A stretch of DNA of 64,000 bases from Zobellia alginiliquefaciens (GCF_029323795.1 NZ_CP119758.1:4154001-4218000), one strand, 5' to 3'; shown: positions 27,168 to 35,980, numbered from the stretch's first letter. The notes: generated by a model not told the origin, from the sequence alone. Numbers and translations are program-made.

Positions 27168-28437
27168 TTAAAATTTTTGAGATGTTCATTTTTAACAGAG
27201 GAATAATGGCCAATGCTACGGAAACCATAGCTATAGCTATTACTATGAGCAGCGTTCTTAGCATTTGGTCCGTAGAAAATGTGAGAACGATATCCTGTTG
27301 AAACTGGGATTTGAATACATCGATAATAAAATGTATCCCGATAAGGGAAAACAAAAAACCAAATATCAAGGATGCCAATACCATTAGCATACCCTCAAAA
27401 CCCACAATACGGAACAGCTGAAAGTTACTGGCACCATAGGTACGCATCAAAGCAAGGTCAAAAGCACGTTCGCGCACCATCTTGTATAGACCGATAAAAA
27501 TAGAAACACAGGATATGAGTAGAATAATATAGGCGATCCAGGAGATTGCTTTGACCCCAACGCCCGTAAAGCGAAACAGTCGCTCTAGCTCATACTTGGG
27601 CAAGGCGGCCTGCATGTCCGTATTGGAATTAATATTTCTTGGCATGGTCATGAGACCCATGGGGTTTCTAAAGGAAACCAGAATAGAGGTTACTTCCCTA
27701 TCATCTTCTTTTTCATGCAAATCGTGTGCATTATGGTCTTCATGGTTTTTGTGATTCTCATGTTCACTATGGGAATCATGTTCTGGTTCTAAATGGGCTT
27801 CCTCATGGCCGTCATGGTCTTCATGGTCGTGAACATCCCAGATACTTTCTAGGTTGGTTACGATCAATCTATCTATTACTTTGTAAGTTGGCTTGTAAAT
27901 ACCGACCACCGTAAAGGATTCTTCATGTTGTTCGATTGAATTTTCGGTTAGTCCGTGCGAACTCACAAATGTATCGCCCAGTTTTAAGCCTGATCGTTGG
28001 GCTACATCGTTGCCTAAAACGGCTTCCATAGCACTCTCAACTTCTCTTCCTTTTAGTAGTTCCGCACTGTATATTTTAGCGAAACCCAGCGTAGCGCCTA
28101 CGATACGGTGGCCTTTGTAGCTATCGCCATAGGAGATGGGTACGGCTTCTTTTACCAAAGGATTTTTTTTCATTTTTGCCACTTCGCTGTACGCGATATT
28201 CCCCGTTGGGTTATCTATGTGCAGTACAGAGGAAAGCACCAATTGTAGCGGGCTTCCCTTGGCACCAACTACCATTTCTGTAGTACCCAAACCATTTTCA
28301 AATTGGTTTTGTATGGAAGTATCCAACTGTTGAATGCCCAATAGAAGGCCAATACTGATGGATAGGGAAAATATACTTAAAAACGCATAGAGCGGTTTAT
28401 GGATAAGGTTCTTAAGGCTTATTTTCCAATTGTTCAT
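27154..28437 (-). CDS. MacB/LolC-like ABC transporter permease with His-rich loop
   Basis: Inner-membrane permease of 427 residues with the four-span FtsX/MacB layout: one span near the N-terminus (about 17-36, YAFLSIFSLSISIGLLLGIQ), a large periplasmic domain (about 40-300), and three C-terminal spans (about 305-327, 350-375, 395-415). Residues 203-241 in the periplasmic domain hold thirteen histidines with many Asp/Glu, an obvious metal-binding loop. The start overlaps the ATPase stop by 4 bases (ATGA). Such transporters usually act mechanically on envelope proteins rather than importing ions; with zinc-type neighbours it probably moves or matures a metal-carrying envelope component. Confidence 0.88.
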   Translation of the reverse strand: MNNWKISLKNLIHKPLYAFLSIFSLSISIGLLLGIQQLDTSIQNQFENGLGTTEMVVGAKGSPLQLVLSSVLHIDNPTGNIAYSEVAKMKKNPLVKEAVPISYGDSYKGHRIVGATLGFAKIYSAELLKGREVESAMEAVLGNDVAQRSGLKLGDTFVSSHGLTENSIEQHEESFTVVGIYKPTYKVIDRLIVTNLESIWDVHDHEDHDGHEEAHLEPEHDSHSEHENHKNHEDHNAHDLHEKEDDREVTSILVSFRNPMGLMTMPRNINSNTDMQAALPKYELERLFRFTGVGVKAISWIAYIILLISCVSIFIGLYKMVRERAFDLALMRTYGASNFQLFRIVGFEGMLMVLASLIFGFLFSLIGIHFIIDVFKSQFQQDIVLTFSTDQMLRTLLIVIAIAMVSVALAIIPLLKMNISKILSDET

Positions 28438-29063
28438 AGCGTAATAACATTTTTAAACGCAGACTTAATGCGATTGTCATGGGTAATGACTACCAAATTC
28501 GCTCCGTTTTTCTCTGCCTGTTGTTGTAACAATCGCAATACGGCCATACAATTTTCATCATCCAGACTTGAGGTGGGTTCGTCAGCTAGAATTACATGTG
28601 GATGATGTACTACGGCCATAGCGATTCCTAAACGCTGTAGTTGTCCTTCACTGAGCTCATTGATTCCCTTACTTTTAGTCTCGCTTAAGTCCAATTGCTC
28701 CAACAAGGAGTCGATCACGGTAGGGTTGATGGACTTTCCGCTAAAAAAAAGACGGGCCTTTAAGTTGTCCAGAACGTTTAACGACCTGACAGCATGATTT
28801 TTTTGAAATACTAGCCCAATATGCTGCCCGCGATATTTATCCAATTGTGAGTGAGACAGCTTGTTGATCTCTACGTTATCTATCACTAGCGTTCCGCTTG
28901 CAGGCTTAAGTAGACCGGCCAAAAGATGTAGCAGGGTTGTTTTTCCTATTCCGGATTTTCCTAAAATGAGTAAACTTTCCTGCTCTTTTAAATCTATGTT
29001 GGGAAAGCGGAACGTATGTTCCGCTTTTTTATAATGAAATGTGAGATTGTCTGTTTGAACCAT
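28434..29063 (-). CDS. ABC transporter ATP-binding protein (MacB/LolD type)
   Basis: Cytoplasmic ATPase subunit of 209 residues. Walker A ILGKSGIGKTTLLHLLAG (about 32-49), Q-loop QKNHAVRSLNVLDNL, signature LSEGQLQRLGIAMA, Walker B VILADEPTSSLDDEN, H-loop VVITHDN. It drives the permease whose gene overlaps its stop by 4 bases, and follows the CobW gene at a distance of 24 bases. Confidence 0.93.
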   Translation of the reverse strand: MVQTDNLTFHYKKAEHTFRFPNIDLKEQESLLILGKSGIGKTTLLHLLAGLLKPASGTLVIDNVEINKLSHSQLDKYRGQHIGLVFQKNHAVRSLNVLDNLKARLFFSGKSINPTVIDSLLEQLDLSETKSKGINELSEGQLQRLGIAMAVVHHPHVILADEPTSSLDDENCMAVLRLLQQQAEKNGANLVVITHDNRIKSAFKNVITL

Positions 29064-29087
29064 CTTAAAATTGTATTACTACTATTG

Positions 29088-30290
29088 CTACGCTATGGGC
29101 CATTGGTCTTGTTGCGGGAATAATTGATTTGCCCAAAGGTCTATTTCCGGCTCCGTGAGCAGGCAATTTTTCAATTCTGAAATCATTTTTTCTTTGTTTA
29201 TATGCTGCCCGATAAAAACCAATTCAATTTTGCGATCACCAAAAAGAACATCCCAATCCGATTCAATTTGATTCTGGTTGTCACAAAAAGAGGCATAGTT
29301 TATTCGTTCTGAAAAAGGCATGGATGTCCACCAGACACCGGCAGAATCAGCTTTGCAAGAACCTCCTGCAGAGCTCCATAACAATGCTTGGTCCGATCTA
29401 GATGCCAACCAAAACAACCCTTTACTTCTAATAATATTTTGAGGGAAGCTTTGGTTGAGGTAGGTTAAAAAACGTTCTGGGTGAAATGGTTTTTTACTTC
29501 TGAAGACAAAGGAACCTATTCCGTATTCTTCGGTTTCGGGCACATGTTCTTTTTCCAGTTCTTGGATCCACCCTGCCGAGGCCTCTGCTTTCTCATAATC
29601 GAACAACCCTGTGTTGATAACATCCACTAGTTCTACTTTAGATTCAGTAGCTGTAATAATACGCGCTTCGGGGTTCAATTTATGAATAATAGCCCTAAGT
29701 TCTTTTAATTGATCGGACGTAATTAAATCAATTTTATTGATGATGATTACGTTGGCAAATTCAATTTGATCGGTAAGTAAATTAACAATGGTTCTATGGT
29801 CTCCTTCAATATCCGTTAACGACCTGGTGGTAAGATAGTCCGGGCTGGAAAAGTCTTTTAAGAAGTTAAACCCATCTACTACGGTAACCATGGTGTCAAC
29901 ATAACTGAAACGGCTCAGATCAATAGTGCCATCTTCACTTTCAAAGGTAAAGGTCTGTGCCACGGGTATAGGTTCGCTTATGCCCGTACTTTCTATCAAT
30001 AGGTAATCGAATTTATTCTGGGCGGCAAGTTTTTCCACTTCTACCATAAGATCTTCACGAAGGGTACAGCAAATACATCCATTGGACATTTCTACCAGTT
30101 TTTCCTCGGTTCTAGATAGTGTATTTTCATTTTCAATGAATTGGGCATCTATATTTACTTCGCTCATATCATTTACGATAACAGCTACTTTTAACCCTTC
30201 TTTGTTATGTAAAATATGATTGAGTAAGGTGGTTTTTCCAGCACCTAGAAAGCCACTTAATACGGTTACAGGTAGTTTTTTCATTTCCAT
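29088..30290 (-). CDS. CobW/COG0523 GTPase, putative zinc metallochaperone
   Basis: GTP-dependent metallochaperone of 400 residues. Walker [16 protein letters not shown] (about 13-27), the metal-binding CxCC motif in [12 protein letters not shown] (about 70), Walker B-like [11 protein letters not shown], and the G4 motif INKIDL are present. The C-terminal CobW_C domain (about 265-395, [21 protein letters not shown]) ends the protein. This layout matches the ZigA/YeiR-like group that delivers zinc under limitation. A second CobW paralogue is encoded 55 bases upstream. Confidence 0.92.
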   Translation of the reverse strand: MEMKKLPVTVLSGFLGAGKTTLLNHILHNKEGLKVAVIVNDMSEVNIDAQFIENENTLSRTEEKLVEMSNGCICCTLREDLMVEVEKLAAQNKFDYLLIESTGISEPIPVAQTFTFESEDGTIDLSRFSYVDTMVTVVDGFNFLKDFSSPDYLTTRSLTDIEGDHRTIVNLLTDQIEFANVIIINKIDLITSDQLKELRAIIHKLNPEARIITATESKVELVDVINTGLFDYEKAEASAGWIQELEKEHVPETEEYGIGSFVFRSKKPFHPERFLTYLNQSFPQNIIRSKGLFWLASRSDQALLWSSAGGSCKADSAGVWWTSMPFSERINYASFCDNQNQIESDWDVLFGDRKIELVFIGQHINKEKMISELKNCLLTEPEIDLWANQLFPQQDQWPIA

Positions 30291-30345
30291 ACGATTTAAA
30301 ATTTAAGAGACGCTTAGTATTTTTTCTAGCTGAAGTTTTTTTCTT

Positions 30346-31257
30346 CTATGTTGAAATTGATGCGTTAAGGCTTTGTTGTATTATTTTTTCTAAAATTTCA
30401 GGACTACTGCCTGGTCCTATGGCCAAGAGCTTGGTGCCGGTTATGGGAACACCGTTAAAAGGTCTAATATGGACCTCGCCATCTGGGTTGCGTTCAAAAT
30501 AAGTGTAAGCACTTTCCTCATTGATTTGAGCACAGCCTTTTACCCTGAGTATGTTTTTGGGGAGGGCTTCACAAATCCTATGGATACACTCTAGGTGGGA
30601 CAAAATGGGCAAATCTGCAGAGCAGGAAGACCAATGTGCTTTGTGATGCTCCATTTTTTGAGGCGCATTGGTAGCGGGTAAAAGTTCTGGAAGAAGCGAA
30701 ATATTTAAATCTTCCATAGTGCTAATTCGTGCCAGTGGATTGAGCGCTTTTATTTCCTTAACGACTACATCCTGTCGGCTTTTGGTTGTATTTTCTAAGT
30801 GCGTTAAAACAAGAAGTGAGGAAACCTGAATCTGATTGGCTTCCAATTCATTATGTTCTCCCCGTTTTTGCCAATTTTTAACATCCACAACAGATATTTG
30901 AATAGGGGGGAAGAACCTATCATTTAGGCCTACGCCTAAGAACTCCATAAGAGAGCAAGCATCAGAAGTACCATTGGCTTCAATTAAAGTAATTCCGTTC
31001 TTTCTTTCCGCAATTCTATTTACGATGTTTCTAAGCTCTACTATACCACTACAACAAATACAACTGCCTGTAAGCGCTTTAATGCTATTGGTTTGCATTT
31101 GCGCTATAAATTGCTGGGCATCCATATCTGCATTCTCATAATCATTAAGAATCAAAAAGGGGTTCCAACCTTTCTCAGAAAAACTATCTATTAAAAACTT
31201 TAATAAAGTAGTTTTTCCTGCTCCCAAAAAGCCAACAATTGTAATAATCGCTTCCAT
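30346..31257 (-). CDS. CobW/COG0523-like GTPase, short paralogue
   Basis: Predicted metallochaperone GTPase of 303 residues. Walker [19 protein letters not shown] starts at about residue 9, and the metal motif is SCICCSGIVEL (about 67). The expected G4 guanine-recognition motif NKxD is not present; at its place I read LLVLTHLENTTKS, so nucleotide choice may differ. A short CobW_C-like region (about 225-295) contains ILRVKGCAQI. It lies between the lipoprotein genes and the longer CobW gene, all in one direction. Confidence 0.87.
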   Translation of the reverse strand: MEAIITIVGFLGAGKTTLLKFLIDSFSEKGWNPFLILNDYENADMDAQQFIAQMQTNSIKALTGSCICCSGIVELRNIVNRIAERKNGITLIEANGTSDACSLMEFLGVGLNDRFFPPIQISVVDVKNWQKRGEHNELEANQIQVSSLLVLTHLENTTKSRQDVVVKEIKALNPLARISTMEDLNISLLPELLPATNAPQKMEHHKAHWSSCSADLPILSHLECIHRICEALPKNILRVKGCAQINEESAYTYFERNPDGEVHIRPFNGVPITGTKLLAIGPGSSPEILEKIIQQSLNASIST

Positions 31258-31293
31258 ATGTTAATAGGTATTTTTAAGCTTTTATAACGTTGC

Positions 31294-31773
31294 TTATTCC
31301 ACGATTTTAATATCAATAGATGTTCTACTTTGCCAGCCAGTGGCATCTGTAACCGAATAGGCACAGTGGTAATCGCCTGTATCAATATCAGTTGGGATGG
31401 TTACGGGAATATTAATTTCATAGCTGGTCAAAGAGCCTTCAATTGTAAAGTTTTCTACATAAATCAAAGGATTAACAGGGCTTTGAATTTCGCCTAATTC
31501 GCATTCGGTTACTTGGTCATCATGGGTATGATGGTCAAAATTATGATGGATATCAATACTGTATGCAGCAAGTTCGCTGTTATCGGTCACCATAGCCCTA
31601 AAATTGTAAGTTTCTCCTTTAGTTAACATTGCACAACCTTGAGGGAAACCTCCAGTATAATTAACACTAATAGTTGGTTTCTCTTCGTCTATTTCAGTGC
31701 TGTCATCACTAGAACAAGCTGCTATTAGCAGTATAATGACTAAAAAATAAAAATTTTTAAATGTAGATTTCAT
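31294..31773 (-). CDS. DUF4625-type lipoprotein, single domain
   Basis: Small envelope lipoprotein of 159 residues. I chose the internal ATG (MKSTFKNFYFLVIILLIAAC) because it gives a clean lipobox IAAC; upstream codons look like leader. After an acidic linker (SSDDSTEIDEE) follows one Ig-like DUF4625 domain with a His cluster SIDIHHNFDHHTHDD at about residue 85, a probable metal site. It lies 37 bases before the short CobW gene and after the two-domain paralogue, probably as periplasmic or surface metal binder of the same system. Confidence 0.78.
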   Translation of the reverse strand: MKSTFKNFYFLVIILLIAACSSDDSTEIDEEKPTISVNYTGGFPQGCAMLTKGETYNFRAMVTDNSELAAYSIDIHHNFDHHTHDDQVTECELGEIQSPVNPLIYVENFTIEGSLTSYEINIPVTIPTDIDTGDYHCAYSVTDATGWQSRTSIDIKIVE

Positions 31774-31785
31774 AAGATTAGTTTT

Positions 31786-31829
31786 AAAACCGCACAGCAC
31801 GCTTTATGCTATGCGGTTTTGTTTTTTTA
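31786..31829 (-). terminator. Hairpin between the two DUF4625 genes
   Basis: AAAACCGCA at 31786-31794 and TGCGGTTTT at 31812-31820 form a perfect 9-bp stem. On the plus strand a T-rich run follows; on the minus strand, the direction of the genes, only the T residues of the stem follow. It may act as a partial terminator or attenuator that lowers expression of the downstream genes. Confidence 0.55.
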
Positions 31830-31830
31830 A

Positions 31831-32658
31831 TTAAGCAGTAACATCAATATGTGCTTCATATTCAATAGTGTCACCATCCTCATCTTCAACAGTAAAGATG
31901 ATATGATATTCTCCTGCAGGAGCAGTAGCAGGTACATCTATATGCTCATGGAATTCTGCTTCGGTTTCTTCGTGATAACCTTCTAAAAATTCTTCTTCAT
32001 AATCCCATTCTACTTCTCCATCACCAGGAGTAACACCGTCTGCATGAATATCTACAGCAATACTATGTATGCCATGTGCAGCAAGTATCATAAACTCAAC
32101 GTGGAAATCTTCTCCTCTAGCTACTGTTTCATCCATTTCAAAACCACTAATAGTAATGGTGTCCATGATTTCAAGGTGACCATCTACTTCTGTGCTATTC
32201 CCCAATTCGTCGGTTACTAATAGTTCAATATGGTATTCCCCCACTGGAATATTTGCAGGAATATCTATATGTTCATGAAAAGTAGGATTAATAACTAAGT
32301 AGTCTGCATCTGTATAAACTTGTTCAAACTCCCAATCTACTTCGCCTTCTCCAGCAGTTACTTCATCTGAATGAATGGAAACGGTAATACTGCTTACCGT
32401 AGCTTCGGCTGTAATTTCTGCTTCTAAATGTATGTCTGATCCTCTATAAGCATATGCTTCTTCTGAAACATGGTCATGATCTTCGTCCTCATCACCATCT
32501 TCGTCATGATGACCTTCACCATATTCAAAGCTGGCTATAACAGGAGCGCTTAACTCAATATCTCCGTCATCATCGCTACTACATGATTGTAAAAAGAGTC
32601 CGGCAGACGCAACGATTGCTAAAAATTTTAAATTCTGTTTCATAATGGTTGTTTTCAT
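31831..32658 (-). CDS. DUF4625-type lipoprotein, two tandem domains
   Basis: Envelope lipoprotein of 275 residues (270 from the second ATG). Lipobox FLQSC near residue 26 followed by an acidic SSDDDGD. Two Ig-like DUF4625 repeats (about 38-165 and 166-275) share the pattern VSIHSDEVTAGEGEVDWEFEQ and VDIHADGVTPGDGEVEWDYEE, then EFHEHIDVPATAPAGEYHI in each. A His/Asp/Glu-rich linker (GEGHHDEDGDEDEDHDHVSE) follows the anchor. The His-Glu-His sites in each repeat suggest metal binding. The gene starts 18 bases after a seven-copy GATTACT repeat. Confidence 0.82.
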   Translation of the reverse strand: MKTTIMKQNLKFLAIVASAGLFLQSCSSDDDGDIELSAPVIASFEYGEGHHDEDGDEDEDHDHVSEEAYAYRGSDIHLEAEITAEATVSSITVSIHSDEVTAGEGEVDWEFEQVYTDADYLVINPTFHEHIDIPANIPVGEYHIELLVTDELGNSTEVDGHLEIMDTITISGFEMDETVARGEDFHVEFMILAAHGIHSIAVDIHADGVTPGDGEVEWDYEEEFLEGYHEETEAEFHEHIDVPATAPAGEYHIIFTVEDEDGDTIEYEAHIDVTA

Positions 32659-32676
32659 TGTACTAATTTTTAATTT

Positions 32677-32726
32677 GATTACTGATTACTGATTACTGAT
32701 TACTGATTACTGATTACTGATTACTG
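32677..32726. repeat. Tandem heptamer repeat, (GATTACT) x 7
   Basis: Seven perfect copies of GATTACT plus one G run without interruption. The repeat covers the stop codon of the TonB receptor gene (32721-32723, on the minus strand) and ends 18 bases before the start of the DUF4625 gene. Perfect short tandem repeats are prone to slipped-strand copy-number change, so spacing upstream of the lipoprotein start could vary between cells. Confidence 0.97.
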
Positions 32727-35093
32727 TAAGGGTATTGTTAGTGATAATGAGATATTTCTACCGGCTTCTGGTACATCTATAAGCCTATAAAAACTAGTGT
32801 GATTAAAGTATTTGGTATTGAATACGTTGTTTAGCTTTACCCGCATTTCTAGCGGTAAACTGTTTTTTAACACATTCATTTCCGTTAAAAAGGACATGTT
32901 CAATACTTGATAGCCGTCTGTTTTTTCTTCTGGTGGCACAATTTCTTCCTGAGCTGCGGTAATTCTATAATCCGCAATCAATTGTGGTTTGTTAAAAATC
33001 AAAAGCTTATCAAATTGATATCGGGCAGATAACAATCCGGATAAAGGCGGAGAAAATGGCAATGTAAAGCCTTCTTTAGGACCGCTGGTTTGCTCTGAAT
33101 ACACATACTCTACCGATGCATCCAACCGCAAGTTTTTAGTAATAGTAGCACTTGCGTTGAATTCACCACCTATTCTAAAAACTTCGGCTTGTGTGTATTC
33201 ATAAATTTGTATGGTTTCGTAATAATTTGAAGTTGGATTCAAGTAAATATAATTTTGAAAAATATTCACGAACGGACTAACACCAACACTAAAAGATTTT
33301 TCTGTGTGTACTAACGATAAGTCTAGCTGATACGAAACCTCGGGGTCTAAATCTAGATTACCTCTTTCATAGCGATACATGTGATAGTTAACTCCGTCCG
33401 AGGCCAATTCGTTGGCCAGTGGCATTCTAAAACTTCTACCTACATTTATTTTGTAACTGGTTTTATCTTGAATATAACTTAACCCTAAAGAAGCACTAAG
33501 ACTCCCAAAATCTAAGGTTTTGTCTTTAGACCTTTGTTGGTGAATATATGATGTGGAACCATCGGCATTATTTACAGTTGAAGGATACCAATCATAATAT
33601 GCCTTGGTATCTACCCTACCTACATCATAACGCAATCCGCTTAGCACATGAAAATTTGAATTAATCTCAAACTGATCGTAGGCAAAAACACCTGCTGTAA
33701 ATCGATTGTACTCCGGGATTAGAAAACCCCATCCACCAATATTATTATTTTGATATTCCGTGTTTAGACCTATCACCATATCATGTTTATCGGTAGGGTT
33801 AAAGTCGTCTCGAAAATTTAAAGAGTAGGTGTTTTTAATGAACAACCTTTCTTTAGTGTCCGGTGGTGTAGGCATATACCCGTGCGGTACAGGTTCTGAA
33901 TGTTCTTCTCTATTATTGTTTTGATAACCAAGATCTATATGTAATAAATGTTCTCCGGCACTGATTGAAGTATTGTTCGTTATTTTAAAGTGATTTACTT
34001 TGTGATATGGAAGGTCAACATCTCTGTTAGAGCTATCATAATCTATACTAGAAGTTCGTACTTCTAAACCATGTGCATTTGCAAAGAATCCATTTTTTGC
34101 ATTTACATTACTAAAAACGGTTTCAGATTTGAATCCCTCAGTTACATAGCCAATACCTAAACTGGCATCTGCTTCGTTACCTGCAGTGTTCCTTAAATTA
34201 TTATCATCTAGTTCAAAAACATAATTTTCATAATTGATTCTATCTGCGGGAACTTTATAGTCCCCGTAGTCTCTATATGTTAGTCGCCCACGGTAGAACC
34301 ATTTATCTTTTCTAGATGTTATACCAGCTGAAACACCCAACAGATCATTATTACTTTCTCCAAGAATATTGACTTCACCACCAAAGGAATTAGGTAACGG
34401 AGTTTGGTTAGGTTGAATATCTACCACACCGGCAATAGCATCAGAACCATATAATAAAGAAGCCGGACCTTTAATGATTTGAATGTTTTCAATACCGTGT
34501 TGGTCAATTTCTAGACCGTGGTCATTGCCCCATTGCTGTGCTTCGTGTTTAATACCATTTTGTACGACGGCAACCCTATTAAAACCCAAACCTCTAATAA
34601 CCGGTTTTGACTGCCCAGAACCAATATTGATCGTACTTACACCGGCAATTTTACTCAAAGTTTGCATTAAGGTGTTTTCTCTATTCTGTTCAAGAAATTC
34701 TTTGGAAACCGTTTGGGTAACAATAGGAACTTCTAAAGCTTCTCTTTTTTTTGTTTTCCCGTTAACCTTTACCTCTTCAAGAACCGTTGCGGATTCAACC
34801 AAATAAACCTTTAATCCGTCCATATTTTGCTGTACGTCAACACTTAGGGTTGTAGGTTCGCAACCAATATGGGATATGGTAAAAGTGTATGTGCCTTCTG
34901 CCACATTGTTGATGGTAAAAGCACCATTTGCCGTAGAAACTGCATAAAGTTTTTTACCTACGATTGTAGCACCTTGTGCCGGTGATAAGTCCTTTGCGTG
35001 TAACACAACCCCTTTTATTTGAAAAGTATCTTGTGCAAACGCAGTTGCGTATAGACTAAAGAATAGCCATATACCCAGATATTTATAAAACAT
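32721..35093 (-). CDS. TonB-dependent outer-membrane receptor, probable metal uptake
   Basis: Outer-membrane receptor of 790 residues. Signal peptide about 1-20, a carboxypeptidase-regulatory-like domain (about 24-105, IKGVVLHAKDLSPAQGATIVG), a plug (about 120-230, LMQTLSKIAGVSTINIGSG, VIRGLGFNRVAVVQNGIKHE, AQQWGNDHGLEIDQHGIE), and a 22-strand barrel ending in SLSLTIPLQ. The plug has no STN domain, so it is not signalling through FecR. Context with CobW proteins, DUF4625 lipoproteins and a His-rich ABC permease suggests zinc (ZnuD-like role) rather than siderophore uptake. The stop codon lies inside a heptamer repeat. Confidence 0.9.
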   Translation of the reverse strand: MFYKYLGIWLFFSLYATAFAQDTFQIKGVVLHAKDLSPAQGATIVGKKLYAVSTANGAFTINNVAEGTYTFTISHIGCEPTTLSVDVQQNMDGLKVYLVESATVLEEVKVNGKTKKREALEVPIVTQTVSKEFLEQNRENTLMQTLSKIAGVSTINIGSGQSKPVIRGLGFNRVAVVQNGIKHEAQQWGNDHGLEIDQHGIENIQIIKGPASLLYGSDAIAGVVDIQPNQTPLPNSFGGEVNILGESNNDLLGVSAGITSRKDKWFYRGRLTYRDYGDYKVPADRINYENYVFELDDNNLRNTAGNEADASLGIGYVTEGFKSETVFSNVNAKNGFFANAHGLEVRTSSIDYDSSNRDVDLPYHKVNHFKITNNTSISAGEHLLHIDLGYQNNNREEHSEPVPHGYMPTPPDTKERLFIKNTYSLNFRDDFNPTDKHDMVIGLNTEYQNNNIGGWGFLIPEYNRFTAGVFAYDQFEINSNFHVLSGLRYDVGRVDTKAYYDWYPSTVNNADGSTSYIHQQRSKDKTLDFGSLSASLGLSYIQDKTSYKINVGRSFRMPLANELASDGVNYHMYRYERGNLDLDPEVSYQLDLSLVHTEKSFSVGVSPFVNIFQNYIYLNPTSNYYETIQIYEYTQAEVFRIGGEFNASATITKNLRLDASVEYVYSEQTSGPKEGFTLPFSPPLSGLLSARYQFDKLLIFNKPQLIADYRITAAQEEIVPPEEKTDGYQVLNMSFLTEMNVLKNSLPLEMRVKLNNVFNTKYFNHTSFYRLIDVPEAGRNISLSLTIPLQ

Positions 35094-35262
35094 GTAATGT
35101 ACTATAAGATATTAAACTATTGTCCCAAAAAAGGGCCTAGGTCAACCTATACAAGGTGATGCTGAAGTAGTCAATCAATTAATAATACATAATCAAAAGG
35201 ACGAATAAATTAATTGCATAAGGTGCAGTATGCATCACCACCCATAAGGTGTACAGGAGTTC

Positions 35263-35571
35263 TTATAATACAAATGGGGGAGGCCTGGAAAAAAGCTGGT
35301 CTGGAGCAATTGTACTAGAAACAACGAAGGTATAAATTTCGGTTATTGCTTCATGGGGTACGTATGCTGTGTTTTCTATTACCGGACCCAGAGAATCAGG
35401 TGTAATAGCAGGAGTTGAGTTGATTGCGTTTACATGGACGCAAATAGCGCATTCCACCCCATGGTCATCTTCATCTATATGTGAAAATACATGAAGCCCC
35501 GCCATTTTCGTTGTTATGAATAGCGCAAGGAAGAGAAACGTTATACTATTTCTTAGACGACCAATTTTCAT
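35263..35571 (-). CDS. Small exported Cys/His protein, first gene of the metal operon
   Basis: Protein of 102 residues from the ATG at 35571 (a TTG precedes it). An N-terminal hydrophobic segment (SITFLFLALFITTKMAGL) acts as signal or anchor, followed by HVFSHIDEDDHGVECAICVHVNA, which combines His, Asp and a CxxC. The C-terminus is unremarkable. Similar short proteins with a conserved H..H and CxxC (DUF2946-like) often precede metal receptors; I do not know a tested function. It is the first gene downstream of the palindromic operator and lies 169 bases before the receptor. Confidence 0.65.
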   Translation of the reverse strand: MKIGRLRNSITFLFLALFITTKMAGLHVFSHIDEDDHGVECAICVHVNAINSTPAITPDSLGPVIENTAYVPHEAITEIYTFVVSSTIAPDQLFSRPPPFVL

Positions 35572-35607
35572 CAAAAATAATTACAGACTAGCAAAACTTA
35601 ATGCTGA

Positions 35608-35615
35608 CAAAAATA
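35608..35615 (-). promoter_or_regulatory. Candidate Bacteroidota -7 box (TATTTTTG)
   Basis: On the minus strand the octamer TATTTTTG fits the TAnnTTTG -7 consensus exactly and lies 37 bases before the ATG at 35571. The palindrome at 35633-35669 would then cover the -33 region, a normal place for a repressor. No clear TTTG -33 box was found. Confidence 0.5.
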
Positions 35616-35632
35616 ATAATAAATAGCATTAA

Positions 35633-35669
35633 TGCACCTTAATTGCGTTTATAATGCAATTAAGGTGCA
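35633..35669. promoter_or_regulatory. Near-perfect 37-bp palindrome, probable metal-responsive operator
   Basis: TGCACCTTAATTGC at 35633-35646 and GCAATTAAGGTGCA at 35656-35669 are perfect 14-bp inverted arms around a 9-base centre (GTTTATAAT) that itself is partly symmetric (TT..AA). It sits just upstream of the candidate -7 box of the metal operon. No T-run follows on either strand, so it is not a terminator. The dodecamer TAAGGTGCAGTA at 35661-35672 recurs at 35219-35230, upstream of the receptor gene. A Fur-family (Zur) regulator is the natural candidate by context; this is inference. Confidence 0.75.
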
Positions 35670-35790
35670 GTAAAGTTTAAAATTAATAAATTCGAATTTT
35701 ATACTGTCCTATTTTTAGGGAAGGCTACAAAAAGGGTAAGGCTACAATCAGAAGAATTATGATATGTAAAACGGTTTTTCTCATATTGTT

Positions 35791-35980
35791 GCCAACGTCT
35801 CCGTATATGAAACGTAGCGTGTAAAAAGACGCTATCTTTTCGGATTATACACGAGCCGAATTTTTAAATTTTACTATTTATCTTTTTTATTGAAAATCGT
35901 CAAATTTAAAAATTTGGCGGTCTTCGCAAATACACATAAACCTTTCGGAAAGCCTATATTAGCTATGTTTTATATACATC
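35791..35980. repeat. attC-like site S1, broken by IS110 copy 1
   Basis: The site opens with GCCAAC at 35791-35796 and has inner arms GTATATGAAACGTAGC (35803-35818) and GCTATGTTTTATATAC (35962-35977), which pair with two mismatches. The 3' end, GTT at 37277-37279, is on the far side of the IS. Total length without the IS is about 190 bases. Confidence 0.75.

Noticed and set aside
32677-32726. CRISPR-like repeat
   Set aside because: The unit is only 7 bases and there are no spacers; it is a simple tandem repeat.
35633-35669. Rho-independent terminator
   Set aside because: No T-run follows the hairpin on either strand, and it lies upstream of a gene start rather than after a stop.
35725-35784. 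A 19-codon minus-strand frame beginning MRKTVLHII next to site S1
   Set aside because: It begins right at the cassette-type edge and is hydrophobic, but a stop after 19 residues and no downstream continuation make it likely a decayed gene start. Too weak to annotate.
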